A stretch of DNA of 64,000 nt from Aedes albopictus. Its lineage: Eukaryota > Arthropoda > Insecta > Diptera > Culicidae. The notes below the pieces were generated by a model that did not search any database, was not told the origin of the DNA, and saw nothing but the letters and a program-made list of their open reading frames with translations. Positions within the stretch are counted from its first letter, which is position 1. Each line of letters opens with the position of its first letter. A program made the position numbers and the translations under genes. Of the stretch, positions 22,917 through 33,954 are shown in pieces. The stretch is taken from assembly GCF_035046485.1 (NCBI RefSeq), contig NC_085137.1, positions 380,184,706 through 380,248,705 on the forward strand, written 5' to 3'.

Positions 22917-23151
22917 TTGCCCCCTTAATGCTATAACTAGGTAACTCGTTTTGGGAAGTACGGGTGAAAATGGCTGGTGAAACTTATCCTGCTATAAAAC
23001 AAACACTTTGTTGGTATTAAAAGAAGAGTCATTATGTGTTTTTGTAGTTTCAATCGACAAACTTTTGTTTATTGTGGTGAACGTTCAGATGTAAGCAAAT
23101 TGCTCGAGATTTTGCCAAACCAGTTACCTAGCTCTAGCATTATGGGGACGA
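22917..23151. mobile_element. 235-bp TA-flanked MITE
   Basis: The left terminus 'ttgcccccttaatgctataa' and the reverse of the right terminus 'tcgtccccataatgctagag' match and continue with 'ctaggtaact'. TA lies at 22915-22916 and 23152-23153. Confidence 0.72.
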
Positions 23152-23229
23152 TATAGTCAGGTCAGTACTTTTTGTTTCTGCTTTTAAGTGGTTCTTTTTT
23201 CACTTTGACTCTTCATTTACTTCATAATT

Positions 23230-23440
23230 TTAGCGGTAGTTCCCTGCAGGCGTATCAAGGCATACATCAAGAGTTTTCCGGGAGTACATCCAAGAAATCC
23301 TCAAAAATTCAAATTTTTTTTTTGTCGGAAATCTTCCAATACTTCCCTGAGAATTCTCCTAGGAGATCCCTAGGAACTCTTCCTAGATTACACTAGGAAT
23401 ATCTGCAGGATTTTCCTTGTAATTCCTACACGCAACCTGA
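23230..23440. repeat. Short-unit degenerate array
   Basis: Units such as 'gagaattctcctaggagatc' and 'ctaggaatatctgcaggat' belong to the same word family as the 5.7-7.5 kb array. Confidence 0.55.
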
Positions 23441-23687
23441 GATTGACAGATTCTAATACATTTGGGTATGAAACATATACAAATATTGTATTAGGGCCTT
23501 GCAAATACAAAAATTGGTAGGTGGCAGTATACCAAAAATTGTATTGGCTTCCTAGAATCTGGAAAAGGAAAATTTCGCATGTGTGCGTGTGCTCTGTCGC
23601 ACTGGTTTCTCATTATTTGTTCTATTTTTAGACTGATCATGGCAGCAGCGGCGGCATCAAATACCAATACATGTTTAAAAAGAAATA

Positions 23688-23770
23688 CGGGCGGCGGCGG
23701 GAATCGAACCGAGACTCTATCATGGTGATACACGGTATCCTGCGCTCTAACCAGCACGGCTATAACTGCA
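23688..23770 (-). other. tRNA-like sequence (SINE head or tRNA relic)
   Basis: On the reverse strand it carries a near-consensus A box ('tagccgtgctggttagagc') and a perfect B box 'ggttcgattcc' in a GC-rich context. The region between them does not fold into a normal anticodon arm and the acceptor ends do not pair, so it is not a functional tRNA gene. Non-tRNA sequence follows without a visible TSD. It is most likely the head of another SINE family. Confidence 0.55.
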
Positions 23771-24039
23771 CATGAATAGACAAGAGGCTGAAAGCCATCA
23801 TGATCAACACAAACGTAGCTTGGTGATGGAAGTGATACAGTCGCCACACTGCACAATGGGTCCAGAGCCGTATTTGTGAAGTCAAAACTGTTTAAGCTTC
23901 AGCTTTAAGTTTTTAGACACATATTGTGTTTTAGAAAGTTTATTTTCAATTGTTGACCCTATTCCCTATTATTGTTATGTTAGGGTGGTTCGTCTGGTTA
24001 AGCTGATTAAAAAATCTGTTTTCTAATAATTTTATTTGC

Positions 24040-25740
24040 GATGCCATGATGGATGGTGATTGGTGATGGATCGTTTAATTAGAAATTCCACCAATAAACG
24101 GCAAATTTTAAATTTCATATATCTCAGGACTCTCACCACTTAGAAAGTTGGTGTCTTCGACAACGTTGTTAAGTGGTCAAGGGCTTACAGTTAATGGTCC
24201 ACTAGGCGGCGCTAGTTACACATTTGCAAAATCATTCAAATGATTGATATTTTTTCGTGAAGTAATCAACAAGCTGTAAGTTTGTTTTCTTTGAACGTGT
24301 CTAAGTCAAGTCGAAGGTTTTTCAAAGAGCTATGTATTAGTCATAATTGTGCAATGTCGCATTGCATTCGGTTCACTTGATCCAGAGATATAGCAATTAA
24401 ACGAAGAACACTCAAATATGAACTACTTCATTAGAGTTGCTCCAATTTTATGTAAAGTTATTCAATCGAGCCCAAATTTGTACCGTTTATAGCTTACTAG
24501 TTGTGCAACTGGCAGGAAAAATTTGAGAATATTTGGTGCATTATTGAAAAAGTTACAGCTTGCTGAATATATTTGAAATAATAAATTAAAGTTGCATGCT
24601 TCAATTAATTCGTAACTAGCGCCGCCTACTGGCAGAACCTTGAACCAACCCGCCAATCAACTGAGCGGCCGTAACCAACCTAACAACATCGCCAAAGACA
24701 TCAACTTTCTAAGTGATCTGAGTCCTGAGATATATGGAATATAATATTTGTTTGCTCACTAGCGCTACCTTGTGGTGGAATTTTGAATCAAACGGCTCAT
24801 CATTTGTTAGTTCTTGACCAGCCAAATAATATTGCCGAAGACACCAACTCTCTAAGTAATCAGGATGATGAGATATTTGGTATAAACATTTCATCAGTGT
24901 TATGTCTGTTTGTCTCTGGTATGACAGATATCACAGACAGCAAGACGTAGCACTGGCGAAATTTCCATACCGTACATCTTAGCATCATGATTACTTAAAT
25001 ATTCGGTATACTTGGCAAAGTTGTTAGGCCAGCCAAGGTTTTACTGGTGATGGGCCGTTTGATTTAAAATTCCACCACTAGGTAGCGCTGACGATAAATT
25101 AATAATTATATTCCATATATCTCAGAACTCTGATTACTTAGAAAGTTGGTTTCTTCGGCAATGTTGTTTGGTTTATTAAGGCGGTTCAGTTAATTAGCTG
25201 ATTGGTTCAGGATTCTGCCAGTAGACGGCGCTAGTTGCAAATTAGTAGAAGCATGTATCTTTTACTTATTATATAGAATATATTCAGCAACCTGTAACTT
25301 TCTATAATGTGTAGGGAATATTCTCAAATTTTATCTGTTGGGTGCACAACTAATAAGCTATAAATGGTACAAATTTGAGCTCGATTGGATAGTTTTACAT
25401 GAAGTTGGAGCGACTCTAGTAAAATGTTTAATATTTGAGTGTTCTTCGTTAAACTGCTATATCTCTGGATTAAGTGAACCGAATGAAATGAAATTTTGCA
25501 CATTTATGACTAATATATAGCTCTTTGAAAAACCTTTGACTTGACTTAAATATGTTCAAAGAAAACTAAATTACAGCTTTTTGATTGCTTTACGAAAAAA
25601 AACATTCATTTCCATAATTTTGCAAATGTGTAACTTGCGCTTCCTTGTGGCAAAATTTCTAAACAAGTGGACCATTAACTGTAAGCCCTTGACCTACCAA
25701 ACAACATTGTCAAAGACTCAAAGTTTCAAAATTTTGGCAA
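24040..25740. repeat. Complex palindrome with additional direct repeats
   Basis: The outer left arm (about 24130-24720) pairs with 25105-25735: for example 'gggcttacagttaatggtcc' at 24180 against its complement near 25670, and 'caaatttgtaccgtttatag' at 24475 against its complement near 25360. The interval between holds more copies of one module: 'cttagaaagttgg' or its complement at 24140, 24700, 24850, 25138 and degenerate at 25710, and 'ggcgctag' or variants at five positions. A direct copy of the 'gttt(g)att…aaattccacca' module occurs at 24070 and 25057. No TSD or coding function was seen. Confidence 0.75.
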
Positions 25741-26640
25741 AAATTCGAAGTTAATTACTACGCAAAGAAATCTTCTGCAGCACTTCTTGTATGCTGGGCG
25801 AATAGTTCAAAAAAATATGAGAGCAAAATATGATTGGTTGTACGTTATGAGGCCAGTATGTATTTCCAGTGTGACTGTTATGCGGTTACATTCGTTAATA
25901 TTTGTTAATGAGACAAAACGACTTGGTATTTTTTTCACTTTTTTTGGAACAAACTTGTAAAGTTCATTTGGATAGATGAAAGTACTGATGATTTGGAGAT
26001 GAGCCCCGGTATTAACTCAATTTTGACAAAAACTGCAAATGTTACAAATATGCAGTTATGGGCAGTGTATTGGTCTTCATGTATCGTTGGACTCGACTAA
26101 AATATGACCAAAGGCAAAAAAGTTGCAATTTATTGAAAACTTTTCGAAAACTTCTAATGATTCGAATGTTTTATCCAAGGGCTGAAAATCTCTTTAATAT
26201 AGACAAATCAATCAAATCAATCGAATGTTTTATTTTGGTAAATTTGCTATGACTTTGTAAAACATTCTGATATTGTATAGAGAATAATTAATCAGCAGAT
26301 TTTTGGATAAGCCACACTTGATTGACCGTAATCATTTCACAATAATGAAAAAAAAAAGAAATGACAGAACTTGGCAGAAACATTTTTGTCTTCGTAAATA
26401 CGACTCTAGACCCATTGTGCACTGAAAAGCCCGCATCCTGCAGTGTGCTGTTTGCAAGTGGAAAATTCCATGTAGACAATAGGACGCGAAGCTCAGCAGC
26501 GAAGCGAAAGTTATTTTTAGACGCAACCCGGTTCAACTTCTCGGGTTTGAATGGAGGTGTTTGTGTGTAGTGGTATGGAAGCTATGGAACCGTGTAGGGC
26601 ATCTTAATACAACGAATGGATTATGATTTATCACATTTTC
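25741..26640. other. Unassigned AT-rich sequence
   Basis: Mirror open frames at 26288-26570 on both strands have no recognised motif. Nothing else could be supported. Confidence 0.35.
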
Positions 26641-26699
26641 TGTACGTTTTTAATACATAAATTGGCAGAAAAGGCATATCGCAATTTTTGGTAGCTTTT

Positions 26700-29230
26700 C
26701 TTATTTTGCGTGTAAAAGATTGCTCAGGGAATTCTTGCAAGTTTTTGTTTTGAAATTCTTTTGAAAATCAAGGGTATCAACAGATACACTTCCAAGATTT
26801 CGCTGAAAATTCCTGCATGAGTTTTCTAGGATGTCTTTCCAGCAGCTCATCCAGGAGCTCTACGCATTTTTTTTTTCAGGTATTCTCCGGAATCACCCCT
26901 AGGCATACTTCTAGGAGTTCCAGATTTTCTCCAGTAATCTGTTAGCAGTTCTTTAGGAACTCCTTCCGCAATTCCACGAAATATTCTTCACGATTTCTAC
27001 ACAGTTTTTTTTTCCTGCAATTTCTCAAGAAACCCCTAATTGGTTCCTCAGAAATACTTGCAGAAGTTGCACGGGAGTTCATGGAGTGGTTTACCGAGAA
27101 TTTCTCCAGTATTTATGTGAGAATCCCTCCAGGTTTTTTGTCCATCATAATTTATCTGGAAATTTCCTTCACGATTTCTACGAAATTTACTTCCTTAGAG
27201 TTCCTCGATAATATCTTCAGGAGATTTTTTCCAGGAGTTCACCACGAATTTCACCCGGATTTACTCGGGAATTCCTCCAGCATTTCTTTGGCAATTCCTT
27301 TCAGAGTTTCTCTGAAATTTATTCAGGAGCACCTCGTGAATTTCACCTAGAGTTTCCCATATATTTCTACAGAACTTCCTCTGGCATTTCTCCAATAGTT
27401 CTTCGAGTATTCCTACAGTAGTTTGGCATGAATTCCCCCAAGATATTCCCGGGAATTCCTCCAGGATTTTCACGGAAATTCCTCCAGGAGCTGCTGCAGA
27501 AGTTTTTCAGAAGTTTATTTAGGAGAGCTCAGGAATTTCTACAAGAGATTTTCTCCAGGACTACTCCGGTAATTCCTCAAAGAGTTTCTCGGGAATTCCT
27601 TTAGAAGTTCCTCGGCAATTCATTCTCCAGGAGTTCCTCGGCAATTTCTTCAGGAGTTCCGCGGAAATTTCCGCAGCAGTTCAAGAATTTCTGCAAGAGT
27701 TCTGCGAGATTTTTTCAGGAGTTCCTCTGTAATCCCTTCAGGAGTCCTCCGAGAATTCACCCATGAGTTCCTCGGGAACTTCTACAGGAACCCAGTTTCT
27801 ACATGGGTTTTACCATGTTACAGTTTCTTATGGATTCAACCAGAATTTCTTGGAAGTTCCCGAGAAACTCCTGGAGGTATTGCCAGAGAACATGCATATG
27901 AATTCCCGTGAAGAGTTCTTTGGGAAATTTTCGAGAAACTCCTGGAAGAATTTCTGAGAGTAGAACCTCAAGATAAAATGCTGGAGTCCCTTACGGGACT
28001 TCAATGGGAGTCGCACAGCTCTATCTTTTTATTTTTCGAGTACATATTAGAAACAAATTCAAAACTGCTTGTCTAAAACATGCGTCGATTTGCAACTGTC
28101 AATAATCTTTGTTTTATTTTAAAGCTTGCAATCGTTGTATTGCATTGGTGATATACTGATGTTGTTTTCAACTGGCAACAGGATTCCCCTGGAAAATCTC
28201 CCAGGACTTCTCCGGAAATCGCTCCAGGGGATCCTTAGGAATACATTTAGGAGTTCTAGAATTTCTCCAAGAATTTTTTTCTAGAATTTCTCTGAGAATT
28301 TTTTTCAGGATTTCCTCACAAATTTTCTCTATGAATTTCTCGGAAGTTCCCCCTTTGGTTCGTCAGGAATGGTTTTAGAAGATCTACAGGGATTTAAGGA
28401 GGGATTTACAAAAAATTCAAATTATTCACAAAGTATTTATTGGAGAACCCCTCCAGAATTTTTCTGAAAATTTGTTTTGCTTCCCTGAAAATTCCGCAAT
28501 AATTTATCCGGAAATTTCTTCCACGATTTTTGCGAAATTTTCTTTCTCCAGGAGTTCCTCTGACATTCCTCCAGTAGACCCCCGAAAATTCCTCCGAAAC
28601 TTTCCCGCAAATTCCTCCAGGAGCTCCCCAGCAGTTGCAGCATGATGTTTTCAGAACATTCTTGAAGAATTCCTCAGAAATCTTTCCAAGAGAACCAAGG
28701 GAATTCTTAAAGAATTTCCTCGAAAAGTCCTCTGGAAGTTCCTGATAAATTCGTCCAGGAGTTCTTCGGGAATTCCTCCAAAAGTTCCCGGGGATTTACG
28801 CAGGAATTTCACGAAAACTTCTTCAAGTTCCTCAGGAATATCTCCAACAGATCTCCAGGAGTTCCTCCAAAAGTTCCCGGGGATTTCCACAGGAATTTCT
28901 CGAAAAGTTTTTCGAGTTCCTCAGGAATATCTTCAAAAGATCCTCGGATTTCCTTTGGAGTTTATCCAAAAGTTCCTCGATTATTCTTCTAGGAGTTCAT
29001 TGGAAATTCCTGCAAAATTTCGCCGATAATTCCTACTGGATTTCACTAGAAATTCCTTAGCAATTTCTCCAGGAGTTTCTGAAGATTTTTTTCAGATGTG
29101 CCTCAAGAATGCCTCCACGAGTTCGTCGGGAATCCCTTCAGGAATTTCTCCAGGAAATGATGTGCAATAATTCCTCACAGATTCCACCAGGATATTCTGG
29201 GAATTTCTCTGGAAAATATGTAAACGATCC
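26700..29230. repeat. Longest degenerate array of TTCCTCCAGGA-type units
   Basis: About 2.4 kb of units such as 'aattcctccaggagttcctc' and 'gggaattcctccagg', interrupted at about 28018-28190 by a non-repetitive stretch. The clear words recur every 25-35 nt. Reverse-strand frames (28437-28643, 28651-28890) read as pseudo-repetitive peptides rich in Glu, Phe, Arg and Asn; the periodicity comes from the DNA unit, not from coding selection. Confidence 0.78.
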
Positions 29231-29628
29231 CTAAGAACTTCTGGAGGGATTCCCGAGAGGAGCTCCTGAACAAATTGGCGAGGAGCTACTAATACACTTC
29301 ATTGAAGAATATGTACTGGATATCTTGAAGAAACTGGCACGGTAAAGGTTGAGTATTTCCCACAATTTAGATCCCATTGAGATCCACCAGCGTCTGCCAA
29401 CTCTACCTCCGTGTGGATCCGACCAGACAACAAGCAACCTTAGGGAATATCGGGAAACCAACCCCAGTTTGAATTTTGGTCGTAGGCTGACAGGGAAGGG
29501 GGAGAGGTTTGCTTCTGTAAATCTGAGCCTCTGTTCTCCACTATGAGCGGTTCATAACAATGTCTGATCCCCATATGAGGGGTGGCTGATCAACGTACGA
29601 GTGCCAGGGAAGGACTCTAAGCTAAACT

Positions 29629-29972
29629 GTGCACTGTGATCCTCCGGAAAGTAGGGGGTTCGGGTCGCAAATCGACCACGTTCTGACTGACAGACGGTAC
29701 TTCTCCGACATTATCGACGACAAAACCTACGAAGGTGCTAACATCGACTACGACTGCTACCTGATCAAACTGCACCCGAAACTTTCCGTCATCAACAATG
29801 TACAGTTCGGCGACCCCTACGGTACAGCATAAAGCGACTGAAACAATCGGGTGTTGCCTCAGCATACGCACATAATCTTGAGGCAGCGCTGCCAGGCGAG
29901 GGCGAGTTCGATGTGGCCCCTCTAGAGAACTGCTATAGTTCAGTAAAAGCAGCTATCAACAACGTAGACGGG
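29629..29972 (+). pseudogene. LINE endonuclease C-terminus and linker fragment
   Basis: Reads 'SQIDHVLTDRRYFSDIID' and 'GANIDYDCYLIKLHPKLS'. The final endonuclease motif in this family is SDHYL; here Ser-Asp-His has become Tyr-Asp-Cys, so a catalytic His is lost. A frameshift near 29808-29815 moves to the frame reading 'RLKQSGVASAYAHNLEAALP', the linker seen in the other copy as 'DYAQQLAVALP'. It ends at the insertion point of the LOA-like LINE. Confidence 0.72.
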
Positions 29973-31574
29973 ACCGCTCCGCAAAAAACTCAATTGGTCG
30001 TGTTTTCTAGAAAGCGGAATCCAGCCCAACTGAAACTCAATCTTTTGGGAATAGAAATTGACCAATCTTTGATTTCGAAATACCTTGGGGTCTGGTTTGA
30101 TTCAAAAGGCACTTGGGGTACCCAAATCAAGTATTTGGTGCAAAAATGTCAACAAAGGATCAATTTTCTACGCACAATTACCGGAACATGGTGGGGTGCT
30201 CACCCGGAAGACCTCATAAAACTTTACAAAACGACGATTCTCTCTGTTATTGAGTATGGCTCTTTCTGCTTCCACTCAGCAGCAAACTGTCACCTAATAA
30301 AGCTGGAACGAATTCAATACCGTTGTTTGCGTATTGCCCTCGGCTGTATGCACACAACGCATAATGCGAGCCTAGAGGTTCTGGCAGGAGTGAAACCGCT
30401 CCAGAACCGCTTCTGGGAGCTCTCGCTAAGGTTACTTATCAAGTGTGGAGTTAGCAACACACTTGTTATTGAAAACTTCGAAGAAATGCTCAGTCTGAAC
30501 ACCCAGTCAAAATTCATGAGAATCTATCATTTCTACATGTCATCTGATATAAGCCTCCCAGGTTATAATCCTCCTCGTGTACACTTCACCAATGACAGTT
30601 CCTCTGTTAAATACGATCTGTCCATGAAACAAGCTGTTCAGGGAATACCAGATCAACTTCGATGTATATCTATTCCTCGCATTTTTAACGAAAAGTACCA
30701 AAATGTCAATTCCGGTAAGAGATTTTTCACTGATGGGTCTCGCATAAATGGATCCACTGGTTTCGGTGTCTTCAATGAAAACTCCACCGCCTTCCGCAAA
30801 CTTCAGGAACCTTGTTCGGTTTATGTTGCTGAGCTGGCAGCAATCAACTTCGCCTTGGGGATGATCTCAAACATGCCCGCAGACCATTTCTTCATCTTCT
30901 CGGATAGTCTTAGTTCTATTGAGGCACTCCGGTCGATGAAACCTGTAAAGCATTCATCTTACTTTCTTACAAAAATAAGGGAGCAGATGGGTGCACTGGT
31001 CGAAAGATCATACAAGATTACCTTTGTATGGGTCCCCTCACATTGCTCAATTTATGGCAATGAGAAGGCGGACTCTCTCGCAAAGGTGGGCGCACAGGAA
31101 GGTGAGATCTATGATAGAAGAATTTCACACGATGAATTTTTCCATTTAGTTCGTCAGAGTTCTCTTCAAAGTTGGCAACGTGATTGGCGAGATGGTCAAC
31201 TGGGACGGTGGTTACATTCTATTATTCCTAATGTTTCTTTGCGAGCGTGGCATTACGGTTTGGACGTAGGTCGAGACTTCATACGCGTGATGTCAAGACT
31301 CATGTCCAACCATTACTCGCTAGGCGCGCATTTGCATAGAATAAACCTCGCGCTCGACAAGCTTTGTACTAAATGTGGTTCCGGTTATGATGACATCGAC
31401 CACGTAGTTTGGCAATGCCCGGATAATGACGCCTCCAGAGCGCTACTACTGGATACCCTTGAGGCCCGAGGTAGACAACCCTTTGTTCCAGTTAGAGATG
31501 TGTTGGGAACCCGCGATCTAATCTATATGCGGTCCATTTATGAGTTTCTTCGCATGTGTTGTATAAAGGTATAA
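29913..31574 (+). CDS. Chimeric LINE open frame: RT C-terminus plus RNase H
   Basis: The 553-codon uninterrupted frame opens on GTG; its first 20 codons derive from the host LINE linker, and the rest from the inserted LOA-like LINE, joined in frame by chance at the insertion point. From residue ~22 it has the end of an RT domain ('KTQLVVFSRKRNP', 'KYLGVWFDSKGTWGTQI'). A complete cellular-type RNase H follows with the four acidic residues D274, E307, D331 and D387 ('FFTDGS', 'AELAAI', 'FSDSLSS', 'EKADSLAK'). The C-terminus has a Cys/His cluster ('LCTKCGSGYDDIDHVVWQC'). There is no stop in 1.66 kb, so the insertion is young. Without the RT palm the product cannot self-mobilise; RNase H activity is conceivable if it is translated. 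Confidence 0.8.
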   Translation: MAPLENCYSSVKAAINNVDGTAPQKTQLVVFSRKRNPAQLKLNLLGIEIDQSLISKYLGVWFDSKGTWGTQIKYLVQKCQQRINFLRTITGTWWGAHPEDLIKLYKTTILSVIEYGSFCFHSAANCHLIKLERIQYRCLRIALGCMHTTHNASLEVLAGVKPLQNRFWELSLRLLIKCGVSNTLVIENFEEMLSLNTQSKFMRIYHFYMSSDISLPGYNPPRVHFTNDSSSVKYDLSMKQAVQGIPDQLRCISIPRIFNEKYQNVNSGKRFFTDGSRINGSTGFGVFNENSTAFRKLQEPCSVYVAELAAINFALGMISNMPADHFFIFSDSLSSIEALRSMKPVKHSSYFLTKIREQMGALVERSYKITFVWVPSHCSIYGNEKADSLAKVGAQEGEIYDRRISHDEFFHLVRQSSLQSWQRDWRDGQLGRWLHSIIPNVSLRAWHYGLDVGRDFIRVMSRLMSNHYSLGAHLHRINLALDKLCTKCGSGYDDIDHVVWQCPDNDASRALLLDTLEARGRQPFVPVRDVLGTRDLIYMRSIYEFLRMCCIKV

Positions 31575-31940
31575 TCTTCTGTTTTTTTTTTCGCTTCAGT
31601 TTTTTTTCTTTGTGTTTGTCTTTTCTGTGTTATATGTTCCTGGCCATCCGGCAGACGAAAACCCGTGACAAGCCCATGCCAACTCCAGAGGCGACGCCAA
31701 AAGCCAAGATACCTCCCGGATGTGCTACAGAGAACCCTGAAACCTTATCCTCACCATGCCTTTCCTTGAAATTTTGTGACCCGCTAACCTCGAGTAGCCA
31801 CGAGTACCCTGGCCTCCTCCCAGTACTAACCATGAGTACCTAAGAAAAGTATGTAACTGTATACAATGAATGAACTTCGGCTCCGTAAAGCGTTACACGC
31901 GATTGAGCCATAAATAAATGAACTAGACAAAAAAAAAAAA
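29974..31940 (+). mobile_element. 5'-truncated LOA-like LINE inserted in another LINE
   Basis: Direct repeat 'aacgtagacggga' at 29961-29973 and 31941-31953, and a poly(A) tail ending at 31940, mark a target-primed insertion. It lacks the whole 5' part (gag-like ORF, endonuclease, most of RT). What remains is the RT C-terminus, RNase H, a Cys/His-type region and a 3' UTR of about 360 bp (31575-31930). A LINE-encoded RNase H occurs in the I and LOA groups; the 3' part resembles Aedes LOA elements such as Lian, but the clade is inferred from domain order. Confidence 0.85.
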
Positions 31941-31953
31941 AACGTAGACGGGA

Positions 31954-32235
31954 GCACCTTTGGGGTACGTGGAAAGGAGTCGACGGAACAAATGGTTCGA
32001 TGGAACGGATGGTTCGACGAGGAATGCAGAGCGATTTTAGAAAAAAAAAAAAAGAACGCAGCGCGGGCGGTAATGCTGCAGCAAGGAACCCCGTAGAACG
32101 TGGAACGCTACAAACAGAAGCGAAAACAACAGAGTCTGCTCTTCCGGAAAAAAAGCGCCGCCTGCAAGAAGCGGAGTGCGGAGAAATGGAACTGCTGTGT
32201 CGTTTCCAAGAAACACGGACGTTCTACCGGTAGCT
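31954..32235 (+). pseudogene. LINE linker fragment after the nested insertion
   Basis: Frames here read 'GWFDEECRAILEKKKERS' and 'YKQKRKQQSLLFRKKSA' then 'QETRTFYR', the same linker order as in the LINE at 54400-54630 ('DWYDGECEQLKNEKNAAWAR', 'DTRKFYEKLN'). Several frameshifts occur, one at an A-run at 32040-32053. Similarity stops at about 32235, just before the RT domain would begin. Confidence 0.68.
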
Positions 32236-33178
32236 CAACGCATAGCTTCACATATGTGTCCAATCCTGCTACTTTTAATTCATTCACCACGGTCGAGTGT
32301 TTAACTTACGTCTGACTGATTGGATCGACGGATAATATTTGAGCAATTCTCAGTTGCTCGATCAACAACAACTTGCTCTGAGCGAAACTGTCTTCCCCTT
32401 TGAGATATAACAGTACACAAATGGCTATCTGATGATACAGTGACGATTCGTTCGTTGAGAGCTCGTTAGATGGGCTGTCTCGATGGTTGGATGTTCACTG
32501 GTTGGGCAAAACCCAACTTAAAAGCACTGTCAATGTCAAAATAGATGTCAAAACGAGTTTGACGTCTGACCGCCGTCGCAAAACAGCTCTTGTATACAGA
32601 ACGTTTGCGCAAGTATGTGAGTGTTCCGTGACGTATGTATCGTCACTTGCGTGTGTCTAGAGCATTTTGATCAGTTGTCAGTTGCCCCAACGAACGAACA
32701 CGATTCGCTAATCGGGGCGCAGTCGTGACCCAACCAGCGAATCCGTACTGTAATGCATTTTACTAGAATCATATCTTGTAAAATAGCTCAATCTTGCCCA
32801 AATTTTGACCATTTTTAACAGACAACTAGTTGATCAAGTAACAATGAAAGTTTGAGAACGATTGATACATTTAAAGTTAGGGAACCATTTTTTGAAAAGT
32901 GAAAATTTGGCCATCACGATCATTTCGTCTATTGATCATATTGGATTCAATTCTCAGTCGAGTCACAAAAAAAAAATTTGGACAAAAACTGATTCGCCAA
33001 CGAACCTCGAAAAATCGATGACCGAACCACGGCGATGCAAATGAATTTTGATTCTACTGATAAGAACAGCAACAGAAACATCATGTGCTCTTCGTTATAC
33101 CATCAACAAAGTAGAAAAGAAGCAGCATCGTAACGATCAGTATCCACAGCGTTAGTAAATAAGAAAGTAACCCATAGA
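32236..33178. other. Unassigned; possible weak inverted repeat
   Basis: 'ttcactggttgggcaaaacc' (32491) and the complement of 'gtgacccaaccagcga' (32725-32740) form a loose inverted pair that may be the ends of an old MITE of about 250 bp. Otherwise nothing was recognised. Confidence 0.3.
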
Positions 33179-33186
33179 CTCTGTAC

Positions 33187-33610
33187 CAGGGTGCAAAATG
33201 TTCATAGTCATTGACTTACACGAATTTGAATGATTCTGCACTGAATATTCAAAACAAACAAATTCATTTTCGCTCTCCCTCTTCACACAGTCATTCAATT
33301 CGTAGTTATTGAATATGAAGCCGATCGAGAAACATCTTCATAATTACCTACGTTTATGGCTACGATTCCTTCCAAAAACACTCCACAACAACCAAATGGG
33401 GAAAGATCTGCGTAAAGCACCGTTAAATGTAATCGAAATGTTAATATTTTATCAGCAATTTAACACTTTGCAAGGTGTTTACAAATATTCATTGACTTTC
33501 ATTCAGTTGACAAACGAGCATCGAGCAGCTGAATATGAATATGCAGGCAAGTGAATGAAAATTGCCGCACGGTGAATTTCAGCTCGTCTGCTCGAAAATT
33601 TTGCGCCCTG
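33187..33610. mobile_element. hAT-type MITE with perfect 8-bp TSD
   Basis: Ends 'cagggtgcaaaatgttc' and, read in reverse, 'cagggcgcaaaattttc'. A perfect 8-bp direct repeat 'ctctgtac' lies at 33179-33186 and 33611-33618. The 424-bp length has no transposase. CAGGG termini and the 8-bp TSD define it as hAT-derived. The interior differs from the hAT MITE at 1108-2162. Confidence 0.88.
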
Positions 33611-33895
33611 CTCTGTACACATTTCTGCTTAATTAGTGCCGAATTGTTCGAAAAAGCTGTACAATTAGAAAAAGCGACCTCCAAGAAGGAACATAGCTTA
33701 TAATGTATAATCTTACCAGGATTTACAATTACATAGAAAAAGCTGATTTTCTTGCAATGAAAGAAGTCGAGTTCTGATTATTTAGAATCCTGAATTTCTT
33801 CAGCTTGATTGTTTACATGTTTCAAGGGAGTTCCCAGAAATATTGAATGATTTTTCAAAAGAAATTCCTGAACCCTCCAAGTCTCCAAGTAACAG

Positions 33896-33942
33896 TACCG
33901 TGATTTTGAGTGAAATTGATCAGTGGGGTGAAATTGATCAAC
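33896..33942 (+). repeat. Solo terminus related to the MITE at 38439
   Basis: 'taccgtgattttgagtgaaa' followed by 'ttgatcagtggggtgaaatt' repeats the layout of the left end at 38437 (CCGTAAT, then ATTGATCAG, then GGGGTAA-ATTGATC). No matching right end was found nearby, so it is a deleted or truncated relative. Confidence 0.5.
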
Positions 33943-33954
33943 ATGAGGATCATT

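Larger units (their letters stand above)
29250..32235 (+). mobile_element. LINE remnant (host of a second LINE)
   Basis: Pieces before and after a nested LINE belong to one non-LTR element: the end of an AP-type endonuclease and the linker to reverse transcriptase (29629-29972), then more linker (31954-32235). The residue pattern matches the LINE at 52956-57021, for example 'QIDHVL' with 'FSDI' and 'GANID', so both are one family or close relatives. The RT domain and 3' end are missing after 32235. Frameshifts and stops are present throughout. Confidence 0.75.

Noticed and set aside
28437..28890. Reverse-strand frames with repetitive Glu/Phe/Arg/Asn peptides
   Set aside because: They lie wholly in the degenerate short-unit array; the peptide repeat mirrors the DNA unit, and similar frames exist on the other strand.
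32491..32742. MITE with 'CTGGTTGGG' ends
   Set aside because: Inverted match is short and imperfect and no target duplication was found; kept only as a remark.
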